Shown here: piece by piece, positions 11,995 to 22,670 of the stretch
Numbering within the stretch: position 1 is the first letter of the stretch
Layout: each line of letters opens with the position of its first letter
DNA from: Blumeriella jaapii
Taxonomy: Eukaryota; Ascomycota; Leotiomycetes; Helotiales; Drepanopezizaceae
NCBI GenBank assembly: GCA_009599575.1
Contig: VWND01000003.1
Coordinates: 1 to 64,000, forward strand
Reading direction: 5' to 3'
DNA length: 64,000 nucleotides
The notes under the pieces: model-generated
What the model was told of the DNA's origin: nothing
The model's database searches: none
What the model saw: the letters and a program-made list of their open reading frames with translations, nothing else
Position numbers and translations under genes: made by a program

Positions 11995-12825
11995 CTATCT
12001 ATTTCTTTCAAGTGATTGAGTAGTTACAATTGAATAATATTTACTAATATCATTTGCAACAATAATTTCGATTTCATTTGTATGAATTTTTTTAATATGT
12101 TTTTTGATATTTATACGATTTGCTAGAATTAAAGAACAAAAATCGCATTTAAAATTGTTTTGCGATATTTCGAGTTCTGGAAAAGGTTTTAAATCGAATT
12201 CTAATGAAAAAAGTCGTATTAATTCTAAACTGTTTTTCAAAGATTCGATTTTTAACGATTGATAAATAATTAAGCCTTGTTTAATTAATTTATTTCGATC
12301 GTTTTTTGAAATTGAATGGAAATGATTTTTACGTATATGTTGTTCAAATCCAGTAATAGATGAATTACAAAACAAACAAAGCAATAATTCAAAATCTATA
12401 TAATAAGATAAAAAGTGAAAATCAGGTAAATCTTGAAACGCTTGTTTAGGATTTAAATCGTTAGTAGTACGAAAGTTACTAAAATAATGAATATTAGCGC
12501 TGTTTATCAAAGGGGTGGAAGATACTTGAATGTTTGACATATCGAATTTTTTAAAAAAAAATCGTATAATCGAAGAAATTCGAAGAAAATAAGAATAAGT
12601 TTTTTTTTTTAGGTTTTTTTTTGAAGTTTTTGAAGTTTTTGAAGTTTTTGAAGTTTTGGGAGTTTTTGGAAGTTTTGGTGGTTTTGGTAGTTTTGGGGGG
12701 TTTTTGGAGGTTTTGGAGGTTTTGGTGGTTTTTGGTAGTTTTGGGTTTTGGGGGGGTTTTGGGGGTTTTGGGGGTTTTGGGAGTTTTGATAATTTGGGTG
12801 GTGTGTGGTTTTGAAAAATTTTCAA
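11995..12825 (-). CDS. N-terminal C2H2/OrsD-like part of the split helicase gene
   Basis: A 276-residue frame with two zinc fingers: C150-x2-C153-x9-H163-x4-H168 and C227-x2-C230-x12-H243-x4-H248. The spacing and the PFPELEI segment between them resemble the OrsD-type N-terminus found on fungal telomere-linked helicases. Residues 1-75 are K/P/T repeats translated from the G/T-rich minisatellite; that tract changes length and frame between copies, so the ATG at 12,540 (MSNIQVSS) is the more likely start. The frame ends at TAG (11,995-11,997). Two paralogues read TGG (Trp) there and continue in the same frame into the 802-residue region. The change on the plus strand is CCA to CTA, a CpA-to-TpA event of RIP type. 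Confidence 0.75.
   Translation of the reverse strand: MKIFQNHTPPKLSKLPKPPKPPKPPQNPKLPKTTKTSKTSKNPPKLPKPPKLPKTPKTSKTSKTSKTSKKNLKKKTYSYFLRISSIIRFFFKKFDMSNIQVSSTPLINSANIHYFSNFRTTNDLNPKQAFQDLPDFHFLSYYIDFELLLCLFCNSSITGFEQHIRKNHFHSISKNDRNKLIKQGLIIYQSLKIESLKNSLELIRLFSLEFDLKPFPELEISQNNFKCDFCSLILANRINIKKHIKKIHTNEIEIIVANDISKYYSIVTTQSLERNR
12605..12800. repeat. G/T-rich minisatellite at the 5' end of the gene
   Basis: Repeats of GAAGTTTTT and GGTTTTGG on the plus strand, with several runs of four to seven G. The counterparts at 22,671-22,850, 28,376-28,560 and 34,380-34,580 differ in length and register, so the array is unstable. It lies just upstream of, or at, the translation start of the minus-strand gene, where the template strand is G-rich; G-quadruplex or R-loop formation is possible. 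Confidence 0.85.
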
Positions 12826-12835
12826 AACTTTAATT

Positions 12836-12960
12836 GATTAAAGTTTTCGCGTAGCCTATAGCAACGATAATTTTAATTAAATAAATTATTCGAAAACTTT
12901 AATTAAATAAATTATTCGAAACTTTATTTAATTAAATAAATTAAAACTTTAATTAAATTA
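12836..12960. repeat. ~26-bp CGAAAACTTTAATTAAATAAATTATT repeats (partial units)
   Basis: Two to three imperfect copies of a unit with CGAAAACTTTAATTAAA then TAAATTATT. Block 2 and block 4 have four copies. Positioned between the gene's 5' minisatellite and the conserved leader. Confidence 0.75.
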
Positions 12961-12964
12961 AATT

Positions 12965-13260
12965 ACAAAAAAGACACTTACAGCAGAGGGCAGACTGATA
13001 CACCGACTCATACTTATTCACCATATATACAAGACCCCGTGGGACAATTCACGGGCCGGAGCCATAGAATTTGCATGCAACTAGGTTCTATAAGTAGAGT
13101 GGCGGAGCATTAAGGCAGAACGCCTGGCAACCCTTTTCCCGTGGCTTTACGGGTTCTCAATGGGGTAACGAAGGAATTGAACCTACAGAAACCATCAACC
13201 ACTACACCATAGGTGCTTTAGGACTTTTGTCCCGAAAGCATACGAACGACTAGGTTATAT
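12965..13260 (-). promoter_or_regulatory. Conserved hairpin-rich leader upstream of the gene
   Basis: GC-richer segment conserved in four blocks (also 23,030-23,330, 28,735-29,030, 34,745-35,040). Three hairpins are visible: CCCGTG/CACGGG (13,036-13,055), CCCGT/ACGGG (13,138-13,153), and GCTTT-A-GGAC/GTCC-CG-AAAGC (13,215-13,239). The palindrome TTGCATGCAA lies at about 13,071-13,080, between ATAGAA and TTCTAT arms. It could be the promoter and 5' UTR of the minus-strand gene, or a structured RNA. No protein frame is conserved. Confidence 0.5.
13173..13209 (-). promoter_or_regulatory. tRNA-like A-box/B-box pair
   Basis: Read on the minus strand, TGGTGTAGTGG (13,199-13,209) resembles a tRNA A box and GGTTCAATTCC (13,173-13,183) a B box (consensus GGTTCGANTCC). 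They start 26 bases apart, closer than in a complete tRNA, and no acceptor stem or anticodon arm can be folded. So this is a tRNA-derived or pol III-promoter-like remnant, comparable to a SINE head, pointing toward the helicase gene. Counterparts in other blocks are mutated. Confidence 0.4.
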
Positions 13261-13360
13261 AAAGTATATAATTTTTTAAAGTTTATTTTGTGCGTGTGTG
13301 GGATTAGGCGAATGTGGGTTTAAGCGAAAGTTAAATTTTGCGACCGTGCACGATTTTCTG

Positions 13361-15629
13361 AACGTTTGCATTGCGATTAATAATAAATCGAATTGTATAA
13401 AATAAAGAAATTAAATAAGTTTTAATATTAATAACCCAAATATAAAAAGAATTATACGATTCTATTAAGAAATGGGCTGGTATTTTACTAGTAAATACGA
13501 ATACCGCAGGCTGTAGCATTAGGCTTTGGAGCCAAGCTATTCTTGGTCCGTGCGTCAGTTCGTAAAACGCTTGCATTGCGATTAATAATAAATCGAATTA
13601 TATAAAATAAAAAGAATTAAATAAGTTTTAATATTAATAACCCAAATATAAAAAGAATTGAACGATTCTATTAAGAAATGGGCTGGTGTTTTACTAGTAA
13701 ATACGAATACCGCAGGCTGTAGAATTAGGCTTTGGAGCCAAGCTTTTTTATGGCCCGTGCGTCAGTTCGTAGAACGCTTGCATTGCGATTAATAATAAAT
13801 CGAATTGTATAAAATAAGACGAATTAAATAAGTTTTAATATTAATAACCCAAATATAAAAAGAATTGAACGATTCTATTAAGAAATGGGCTGGTGTTTTA
13901 CTAATAAATACGAATACCGCAGGCTATAGAATTAGGCTTTAAAGCCAAGTTATTCTTGGTCCGTGCGTTAATTCGTAGAACGTTTGCATTGCGATTAGTA
14001 ATAGATCGAATTGTACAAAATAAAAAGAATTAAATAAGTTTTAATATTAATAACCCAAATATAAAAAGAATTAAACGATTCTATTAAGAAATGGGCTGGT
14101 GTTTTACTAGTAAATACGAATACCGCAGGCTATAAAATTAGGCTTTGGAGCCAAGTTATTCTTGGCCCGTGCGTTAATTCGTAGAACGCTTGCATTGCGA
14201 TTAATAATAAATCGAATTGTATGAAATAAAACGAATTAAATAACTTTTAATATTAATAACCCAAATATAAAAAGAATTGAACGATTTTATTAAGAAATGG
14301 GCTGGTGTTTTACTAGTAAATACGAATACCGCAGGCTGTAGAATTAGGCTTTGGAGCCAAGTTATTCTTGGTCCGTGCTTCAATTCGTAGAACGTTTACA
14401 TTGCGATTAGTAATAAATCGAATTGTACAAAAAAAAAAGAATTAAATAAGTTTTAATATTAATAACCCAAATATAAAAAGAATTAAACGATTTTATTAAG
14501 AAATATGCTGGTGTTTTACTAGTAAATACGAATACCGCAGGCTGTAGAATTAGGCTTTGGAGCCAAGTTATTCTTGGTCCGTGCTTCAATTCGTAGAACG
14601 TTTGCATTGCGATTAGTAATAAATCGAATTGTACAAAATAAAAAAAATTAAATAACTTTTAATATTAATAACCCAAATATAAAAAGAATTAAACGATTTT
14701 ATTAAGAAATGGGCTGGTGTTTTACTAGTAAATACGAATACCGCAGGCTGTAGAATTAGGCTTTGGAACCAAGTTATTCTTGGTCCGTGCTTCAATTCGT
14801 AGAACGTTTGCATTGCGATTAGTAATAAATCGAATTGTACAAAATTAAAAAAATTAAATATCTTTTAATATTAATAACCCAAATATAAAAAGAATTAAAC
14901 GATTCTATTAAGAAATGGGCTGGTGTTTTACTAGTAAATACGAATACCGCAGGCTGTAGAATTAGGCTTTGGAGCCAAGTTATTCTTGGTCCGTGCTTTA
15001 ATTCGTAGAACGTTTACATTGCGATTAGTAATAAATCGAATTGTACAAAATAAGACGAATTAAATAAGTTTTAATATTAATAACCCAAATATAAAAAGAA
15101 TTGAACGATTCTATTAAGAAATGGGCTGGTGTTTTACTAGTAAATACGAATACCGCAGGCTGTAGAATTAGGCTTTGGAGCCAAATTATTCTTGGTCCGT
15201 GCTTTAATTCGTAGAACGTTTGCATTGCGATTAGTAATAGATCGAATTATACAAAATAAAAAGAATTAAATAAATTTTAATATTAATAACCCAAATATAA
15301 AAAGAATTGAACGATTCTATTAAGAAATGGGCTGGTGTTTTACTAGTAAATACGAATACCGCAGGCTGTAGAATTAGGCTTTGGAGCCAAGTTATTCTTG
15401 GTCCGTGCTTTAATTCGTAGAACGTTTGCATTGCGATTAGTAATAGATCGAATTGTACAAAATAAAAAGAATTAAATAAGTTTTAATATTAATAACCCAA
15501 ATATAAAAAGAATTGAACGATTCTATTAAAAAATGGGCTGGTGTTTTACTAGTAAATACGAATACCGCAGGCTGTAGAATTAAGCTTTGGAGCCAAATTA
15601 TTTTTGGTCCGTGCGTTAATTCGTAGAGA
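13361..15629. repeat. 206-bp satellite, eleven monomers (block 1)
   Basis: Monomers repeat at 206-base steps, each with a GC-richer core around CCGCAGGCTGTAGAATTAGG and potential short hairpins GGCT/AGCC and CCAAG/CTTGG. Minus-strand 66-codon frames recur in many monomers but are closed by stops in others (for example the CAG codon read as TAG). Since 206 is not a multiple of three and there is no sign of codon-level constraint, these frames are not genes. Confidence 0.92.
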
Positions 15630-16690
15630 CTTAAATAACGTTATTATTAATTAATAATATTTATAAGCTTTTGCCTATAAAATATTAATAATTTGTAAGC
15701 TAAATACGAATTTAATTTTATTTTTAAAATCGAAAAATTCTTGCGAAAAAACCGATTTAGTGACCAAAAAAAGTCGGGTACCAGGGTCTGCCAAGATTAG
15801 GGTTAGAAAGGGGGGTTATTACAACTTTTTAATTTATTAATCGTATTTATAAGCTTTTGCGCATAAAAGATTAATAATTAATAAGTTAAATACAAATATA
15901 AATTTATTTTTAAAATCGAATAATTTTTGCGAAAAAACCGACCTGGTAACCAAAGAAAGTCGGTTACCAGGGTCTGCCAAGATTAGGGTTAGAAAGGGGG
16001 GTTATTACAACTTTTTAATTTATTAATCGTATTTATAAGCTTTTGCGTATAAAAGATTAATAATTAATAAATTGAATACAAATATAATTTTATTTTTAAA
16101 ATCGAATAATTTTTGCGAAAAAACCGACCTGGTGACCAAAGAAAGTCGGTTACCAGGGTCTGCCAAGATTAGGGTTAGAAGGGGAGGTTATTACAACTTT
16201 TTAATTTATTAATCGTATTTATAAGCTTTTGCGTATAAAAGATTAATAATTAATAAATTGAATACAAATATAAATTTATTTTTAAAATCGAATAAATTTT
16301 TGCGAAAAAAAAACCGACCTGGTGACCAAAGAAAGTCGGTTACCAGGGTCTGCCAAGATTAGGGTTAGAGGGGGGGGTTATTACAACTTTTTAATTTATT
16401 AATCGTATTTATAAGCTTTTGCGTACAAAAGATTATTAATTAGTAAGCTGAATACGAATATAATTTTATTTTTCAAATCGAATAATTTTTGCGAAAAAAC
16501 CGACCTGGTGACCAAAGAAAGTCGGTTACCAGGGTCTGCCAAGATTAGGGTTAGAGGGGGGGGTTATTACAACTTTTTAATTTATTAATCGTATTTATAA
16601 GCTTTTGCGTACAAAAGATAATTAATTAATAAGCTGAATACGAATATAATTTTATTTTTCAAATCGAATAATTTTTGCGAAAAAACCGAC

Positions 16691-16718
16691 CTGGTGACCA
16701 ACTTTCTTTGGTCACCAG
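16691..16718. promoter_or_regulatory. Terminal 11-6-11 inverted repeat, orientation B
   Basis: Arms CTGGTGACCAA-type and TTGGTCACCAG-type flank a 6-base centre reading CTTTCT on the plus strand. This 28-bp site is the exact reverse complement of the version at 28,200-28,227. Candidate recombination core site. Confidence 0.6.
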
Positions 16719-16731
16719 GGTCTGCCAAGAC

Positions 16732-16753
16732 TGGTCACCAACGTTGGTGACCA
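16732..16753. promoter_or_regulatory. 22-bp perfect palindrome at block terminus
   Basis: TGGTCACCAAC joined to GTTGGTGACCA, perfectly self-complementary. The half-site matches the arms of the adjacent 11-6-11 repeat in everted order. Present at all eight constant termini, 27 bases before the block end. Confidence 0.7.
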
Positions 16754-17220
16754 CCAAAATTCTCTCGCTTATAATATTAGTTATGGCCCCTTATTTTTAA
16801 ACCAAACTTACTGTAAAAATGAATTTTATAATAAAAATAAGAAAATTTGATAATTAAATTAATTTAATAATTTAACAAACCCAGCTTTAATTTAAATTAT
16901 TATAAAAATAATTATTTATTATTATAAAAGTAATTATAAATTGTTTTTTTTTTTTGCGTTTTCAAATTTATTAAATTTTTTTTTTTTTTTTTTTTATTAT
17001 ATAGCCAAAAGATCCAATAATATATTTATATTATTAATATTATATTGTATTTTAATAAGGGAAATTTGAAGTAATTAATTGCATTGTTATATTAATATGT
17101 AAAAGCTTAATTTTTATTTGTATTTTTATGTAAAAAGTTAAAAACAATATTAATATTTGCGTTTTCAAATGTAATTAATAATTTCAAATATATTTACGTT
17201 TATATTTATATTTAGATTTA

Positions 17221-17670
17221 AGTTTCTATTTCTATTCATATTTCTATTTATATTTATATTTATATTTCTATTTATATTTCTATTTATATTTCTATTTATA
17301 TTTCTATTTATATTTCTATTTATATTTCTATTTATATTTCTATTTCTATTTCTATTTATATTTTTAATTATATTTCTATTTATATTTCTATTTATATTTA
17401 TATTTATATTTATATTTCTATTTCTATTTAATTATTTTTATATCGAATGTTTTAATAAGTTTCAGACAGATAAAATATTAATAATTTAATTTGTAAAGAA
17501 AATAGAAATTTAATCTAATATTTCTATTTCTATTTCTATTTCTATTTATATTTCTATTTATATTTTTATTTATATTTCTATTTATATTTCTATTTAAATT
17601 TCTATTTCTATTTCTATTTCTATTTCTATTTCTATTTCTATTTCTATTTCTATTTCTATTTAATTTTTTT
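17221..17670. repeat. TTTCTA microsatellite split by a duplicated gene end
   Basis: CTATTT arrays at 17,221-17,430 and 17,520-17,665 enclose about 75 bases (about 17,440-17,516) that repeat the 3' end and stop region of the helicase gene found at 17,676-17,752. Confidence 0.75.
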
Positions 17671-17745
17671 ATATCAAATGTTTTAATAAATTTCAGACAG
17701 ATAAAATATTAATAATTTAATCTGTAAAAAAAATAAAAATTTAAT

Positions 17746-20700
17746 CTAAAATATTTCATCTGTTAAATTAATAAATATATATTTAAGACCTAAAATAGAT
17801 TCAGTATCTAATTCCGTAATATAAACCTGTTTAATAAAATTTTTTATAAAACTATTTATATTCGAAATAAATTTATTATCAAATAAATTTTAATAATAAT
17901 CGGAATTTTGATTTTTAGGCCATAATTCATTTCGTTTAAATAATAAACTTATTATTTAATAAACAAAATTTATTAATACATATTTATTTTCAAATTCGAA
18001 AGATTAACGTAATCGATAACAAATAACAGTAGGTAATAAACAAATAAAACAACAACTATTTTCGTATAAATAAAAACTATTTCGAATAAATTCTTTTTTT
18101 ATATTTTATGAAAATAAATCAAAATTCGCAAATTTAATATAATCGCGAATACAATAATTACTAATATTTTGCGTATAAATAAAATAACAATACGTGCAAA
18201 AATTATTATTTTCAAAACTTTGCGATAAAACCCAAATTAAATCATTTCTTGCGTTTTCGACTTCTTTTGTAATTATATTAATAATTTGCGCTTGTTTTTC
18301 GTAAATATTATTACGATTTATACAAAAATCGCAATTTGCACTAGTTTTAAAACACTAATCTAAAATAATATTATTTAAATATAAAAAAATTAATCGTTTA
18401 CGACAGACTACTTCGCGTAAATAACTTTTAATTAATCTTTTATTTAACGAATCGTTTTCGATTTCTTTTTCAAAACCTAAATTATAAAAAAACATCGATA
18501 TAGCTTCGTTTTTATCGCGGCCGGCCCGACTAAAACCTTATAAAAAACCGTTAAATTCGAAAGCTAATTCATAATAAATAATAGCACGTATATTAGAATA
18601 ATCAAAGCCTTTTTGCAAACCGCTAATACAAACTAAAATATTATAAAAAGTTGTATAATCGGTAGTAAAACTTTTTAAAACCGATTCCTTTTCATTTTTT
18701 AATAATTCAGACGTATATTTCGCGCAATCTAAAAATTCAGATAATTTATCGACAAGCGCAATTATAAAACAAAATATTATTATTTTATTTAAATATAATT
18801 TAAAATTCGATTTTAATTCAAAACAATATTCTTCGATTTCTTTAAATTTATTTTGCATACTTTTAGATTTAAAACTTAAAGCTCGATATAATATATTATT
18901 ACGTAAACAATCGGCCCGTATTTTAGCAAAAATTTGTAAATTTAATTTATTAATCAATTGATTTTCTTAATTTACGAATAATATACCAGTTAAAAATACT
19001 GTTTAAACTTTCAAATTAAAAATTTTTTTAAATTAATATATTATAAAACGATAATTAGCCGCAGTTATTAGCAAATAACACTCGTTTAATATAATTCTAT
19101 TAATTTTTCCTTTATTAATTTTATTTATTAATAAATTAATAAATATATCGTTTTTCAAAGTTTCAATAAAAATAAAAGTTATAATTTTAAATTCAAAATT
19201 ATCTTCGTAATTACTAACAGGAATTCCAAATTCATTTGCACGTTTAAATAAATCGCTTTTTAAACCAATTAACGGTACGATAATAATAGTAATTTTGACG
19301 TTAAATAAAGCAGCGCATAATAAATAAATCAATAATTTACCACTACTAGTAGGTAATATTCCTAATATATAAGGCACTTTTAATAAAATGCTTTTTAATA
19401 AAGTTTCTTATTCAGGAATAATAAAATCGATTTCAGAATTATTTAAAAATTCGCGTAATAATAATAATAACGTATTATCTCCGATAAGCATAATAAATAA
19501 ATAATTCAAATTTGTAAACTTAATTTTTTTATTAATTAAATTATATTCGAAAAACGCTTGTCTATTATGTTTTTTAGCTTTTGAATTATTATTTAATAAA
19601 AGCTTTTAATAACGTAATGCAAAAGTCAAAAATTTAGTTTTGTTTTTATTAATTTTAACTTTATTAATAATATCGAGATTATTTAAAAATGAATTATTAA
19701 TAATTTCTTTATTATTTAAGCCGAAAAAATCAAAATAACGAAAGCAAAATTGTAAATACTTTGATTGCAAATCGCCTCGCGTATTTTCGAAAGTATTCGA
19801 ATTACGGCCATAATTTAATTCTTCAGTTATTAACGAATAATTCATTTGATTCGCTTAAAGCTTATTATTCGTAAAACTATTATTAGAATTAATTAATATA
19901 ATAGAATTAATATCAAGATTTTCTTTCATAAAATATTTAATAATAGCTACAATAATTTAACGATATTTTTGAATAGTTAAAAATTGACCAATTTTTACTA
20001 AACAAAATAATTTTAAATAATTAAAAATATCGGCCGATTTTAAAAATTTTTTATTTAAATAAAAAAAATAAACACTAACTGTTTTATATTAATTATTATT
20101 CGCCGAAATACTAATATTTAATATTCTAATAAATAATTCTACTAAAACCATATAATATAATACTAAAATACTAACTTTTAAAAGAATATATCTTATATTC
20201 GAAGCTAGCTTTTCACTAGAATATTGCGATTTAAATTTACTAATATTCATAATAAATAAACCATTTCCAATATCAAGAAATAATTCTTTTTTATCTTTAC
20301 GCGAATTACAACTTCTAAATAAAATAAATTCGGTTCCTCGAATAGGTAAACCACAATTTAAATAAAAATCAATCAAAAATAACTTTTTTAAATTGAAATT
20401 TAATTTTAAATAAGCTTTAATTGCTTAGGGTTTAATTTGTAATTTTTAATTCGAAAAATTATAAAAACGAGCTCGTAATTCTGACGATTTAATAACTTTA
20501 TTAAATAACCATTTATCGTTTGCTTTTTTATTAGAATATAAATCTTTGAAAAATAAAAAAGGCGTCGTATTATTACGATCTTCGTATTTTGCAAAATCAT
20601 TTAACGTAATATAACTATATTCGCTTTCTAAAATATTAAAAAAAAAATCGTTTTTTAATATTTGCTCGGTTTCTAAAATTAATTCTTTAAATACAAATCG

Positions 20701-22605
20701 CAAATTATCAATACTTAAAACAACGTTTTTATAACTAACTGTATTTTCAGTCAAACTATAAATTATAACATTGCTATTGCTTAAAAGATTTTTATTTACA
20801 ATAAAACAAAACGATCGATATAATAGCAATTCGCTTAATGCAATATTCGAATTATTTTTAAAAAAATTATTTATTAATTTAGTTAAAATATCATTTAAAT
20901 TACTTTGAGAATTACAAACAAAAATATTTATAGCTTTATTTAAAAATATTAATTGCGAGCAATATATAAATTTAAAATAATAGCCAGATAAATCTAAAGT
21001 ATCTCGTAAAATAAAATTAGATTTTAAACTTTTAATTGCAAAATAAGCGTTAATAAAACTTTCGAATATATTTAAATTTTGTTTTTGAATTAAAATTTCA
21101 AAAATAATATTACTTAATAATTTTTGAAATTCGATTAACAAAGGATTACGATCAGTTTCAGAATTTTTATATTTTTTTAAAAATGAAATATAAAAATTTT
21201 GCTTTGTATCTACGTTTGATAATCTTCCAAAAAACCAAGAATTATTCGAAGTATTGCTATTATTACTAATATTACTTGAATTGCTATTATCCGATAATAT
21301 AGATTCATTGCTTATAAAATTATCGAATTCAATTTCAGAATTATCACTCGATAAATCGTCGATTAAAATTCGATTATTATAAGCTTTATTTATATTTCGA
21401 TTAATAGTTTTTATGAAATCTTTCGATAAAACTTCAATTTTTGAATCGTTTATATAATCAATCGCTTGTAATAATAAATCGTCAATTTTTTCTTCTAGTT
21501 TTATATCGATTTTAAAAATCGGTTTACTAGTTTTATATAATTTTAAATTATAACTACGAAAGAAAAAAGTAATAAAATTATTAAAAAAAACAAAATAATC
21601 GACGCGAAATTTCGATATAAGTAATATTTTAAATTCTTTATTACCTATTTTATTAGGCTTAAAACTATTTAAAATATTTAAATAACTTTTATTTATCCAA
21701 GTAATTTTATCTAAACTTAAATAAAAAATTTCTTAAATATTATCGATTATAAATTTAATTAATTCGTCGTTTTTATTTTAATTATATAATTCACATAAAT
21801 CGTATAATTCTTGCGGCTTATAATTTTAAATAAATTCAGCATATCGAGTTTTTGCTTGAAAATTGGTTAAATTATCGCTAAGATTTATTTTAAACGAATT
21901 TAAATTTTCGTAAAATAAAAATTCTTTTAAATTTAATTTTTCGATTAATAAATTTTAAGCTATTAACAAATCAGATGGTAAATCTTCTGAAATCTTATTA
22001 AAATAAATATTATCTTCGATTTCGTTTACTAAATTATTAATTTGTTTAATTTCGAAATACCATCTATTTTTTTCAAGTGATTAAATAGTTACAATTAAAT
22101 AATATTTATTAATATTATTTGCAATAATAATTTCGATTTTATTTGTATAAATTTTTTTAATATGTTTTTTGATATTTATACGATTTACTAAAATTAAAAA
22201 ACAAAAATCGCATTTAAAATTGTTTTGCGATATTTCGAGTTCTGGAAAAGGTTTTAAATCGAATTCTAATAAAAAAAGTCGTATTAATTCTAAACTGTTT
22301 TTCAAAAATTCGATTTTTAACGATTAATAAATAATTAAGCCTTGTTTAATTAATTTATTTCGATCGTTTTTTGAAATTAAATAAAAATGGTTTTTACGTA
22401 TATATTGTTCAAATCCAGTAATAAATAAATTACAAAACAAACAAAACAATAATTCAAAATCTATATAATAAAATAAAAATTGAAAATCAGATAAATCTTA
22501 AAACGCTTGTTTAGAATTTAAATCGTTAGTAATACGAAAGTTACTAAAATAATAAATATTAGCGCTGTTTATCAAAAGGGTGGAAGATATTTAAATGTTT
22601 GACAT
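17746..22605 (-). pseudogene. RIP-degraded copy of the C2H2-recombinase-RecQ gene
   Basis: Collinear with the block 1 gene over its whole length. Many TGG and CAG codons have become stops, so only fragments remain open: zinc-finger part near 22,081-22,305, central part 20,446-21,141, 20,089-20,376 and 19,606-19,845, helicase part 19,033-19,377 and 18,538-18,957. It keeps two informative ancestral states: TGG where block 1 has the TAG at 11,995, and a T6 run (about 19,570-19,575) where block 1 has T7, so its central and helicase frames are in register. The start ATG would be at 22,603-22,605. Not functional. Confidence 0.9.
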
Positions 22606-22670
22606 ATCGAATTTTTTAAAAAAAAATCGTATAATCGAAGAAATTCGAAAAAAATAAGAATAAGTTTTTT

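Larger units (their letters stand above)
7677..12540 (-). pseudogene. Whole C2H2-recombinase-RecQ gene, two lesions
   Basis: The three preceding frames form one gene of about 1,620 codons from the ATG at 12,540 (about 1,715 from 12,825). Only two defects separate them: a nonsense TGG-to-TAG at 11,995-11,997, and an extra base in the T7 run at 9,501-9,507 (T6 in block 2, which restores the reading frame). Neither shows intron boundaries. Since homopolymer length varies throughout this window, the frameshift could be an assembly error, leaving a single stop. No splice sites or promoter could be assigned. Confidence 0.7.
6860..16780 (-). mobile_element. Block 1: full-length helicase/recombinase subtelomeric module
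   Basis: Most complete block of the array. Order: 3' flank, CTATTT microsatellite, minus-strand gene (7,677-12,825), G/T minisatellite, hairpin-rich leader, eleven 206-bp monomers, about six 186-bp monomers, constant terminus. The left edge is placed at TTATGGCCCC because block 2 begins with exactly that sequence after the terminus of block 1. The right edge is CTCTCGCTTATAATATTAG, shared by eight blocks. Its gene is the least mutated copy in the window. I infer a mobile or telomere-associated element; no target-site duplication was identified. Confidence 0.7.
15630..16780. repeat. 186-bp satellite with telomere-like seed (block 1)
   Basis: About six monomers at 186-190-base steps. Each holds a degenerate inverted repeat (CTGGTGACC ... 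GGTTACCAG), the string GGTCTGCCAAG, and GATTAGGGTTAGAGGGGGG, that is about 1.7 telomere repeats followed by a G run of variable length. The last monomer ends in the two palindromic sites and CTTATAATATTAG. Confidence 0.92.

Noticed and set aside
12621..12833. Plus-strand 70-codon hydrophobic frame
   Set aside because: Antisense translation of the G/T minisatellite at the helicase gene's 5' end.
13173..13239. Complete tRNA gene
   Set aside because: A- and B-box-like strings are present but too close together, and no acceptor stem or anticodon arm folds.
15630..16780. CRISPR array
   Set aside because: Repeats are 186 bp monomers without short unique spacers; this is satellite DNA in a eukaryotic context.
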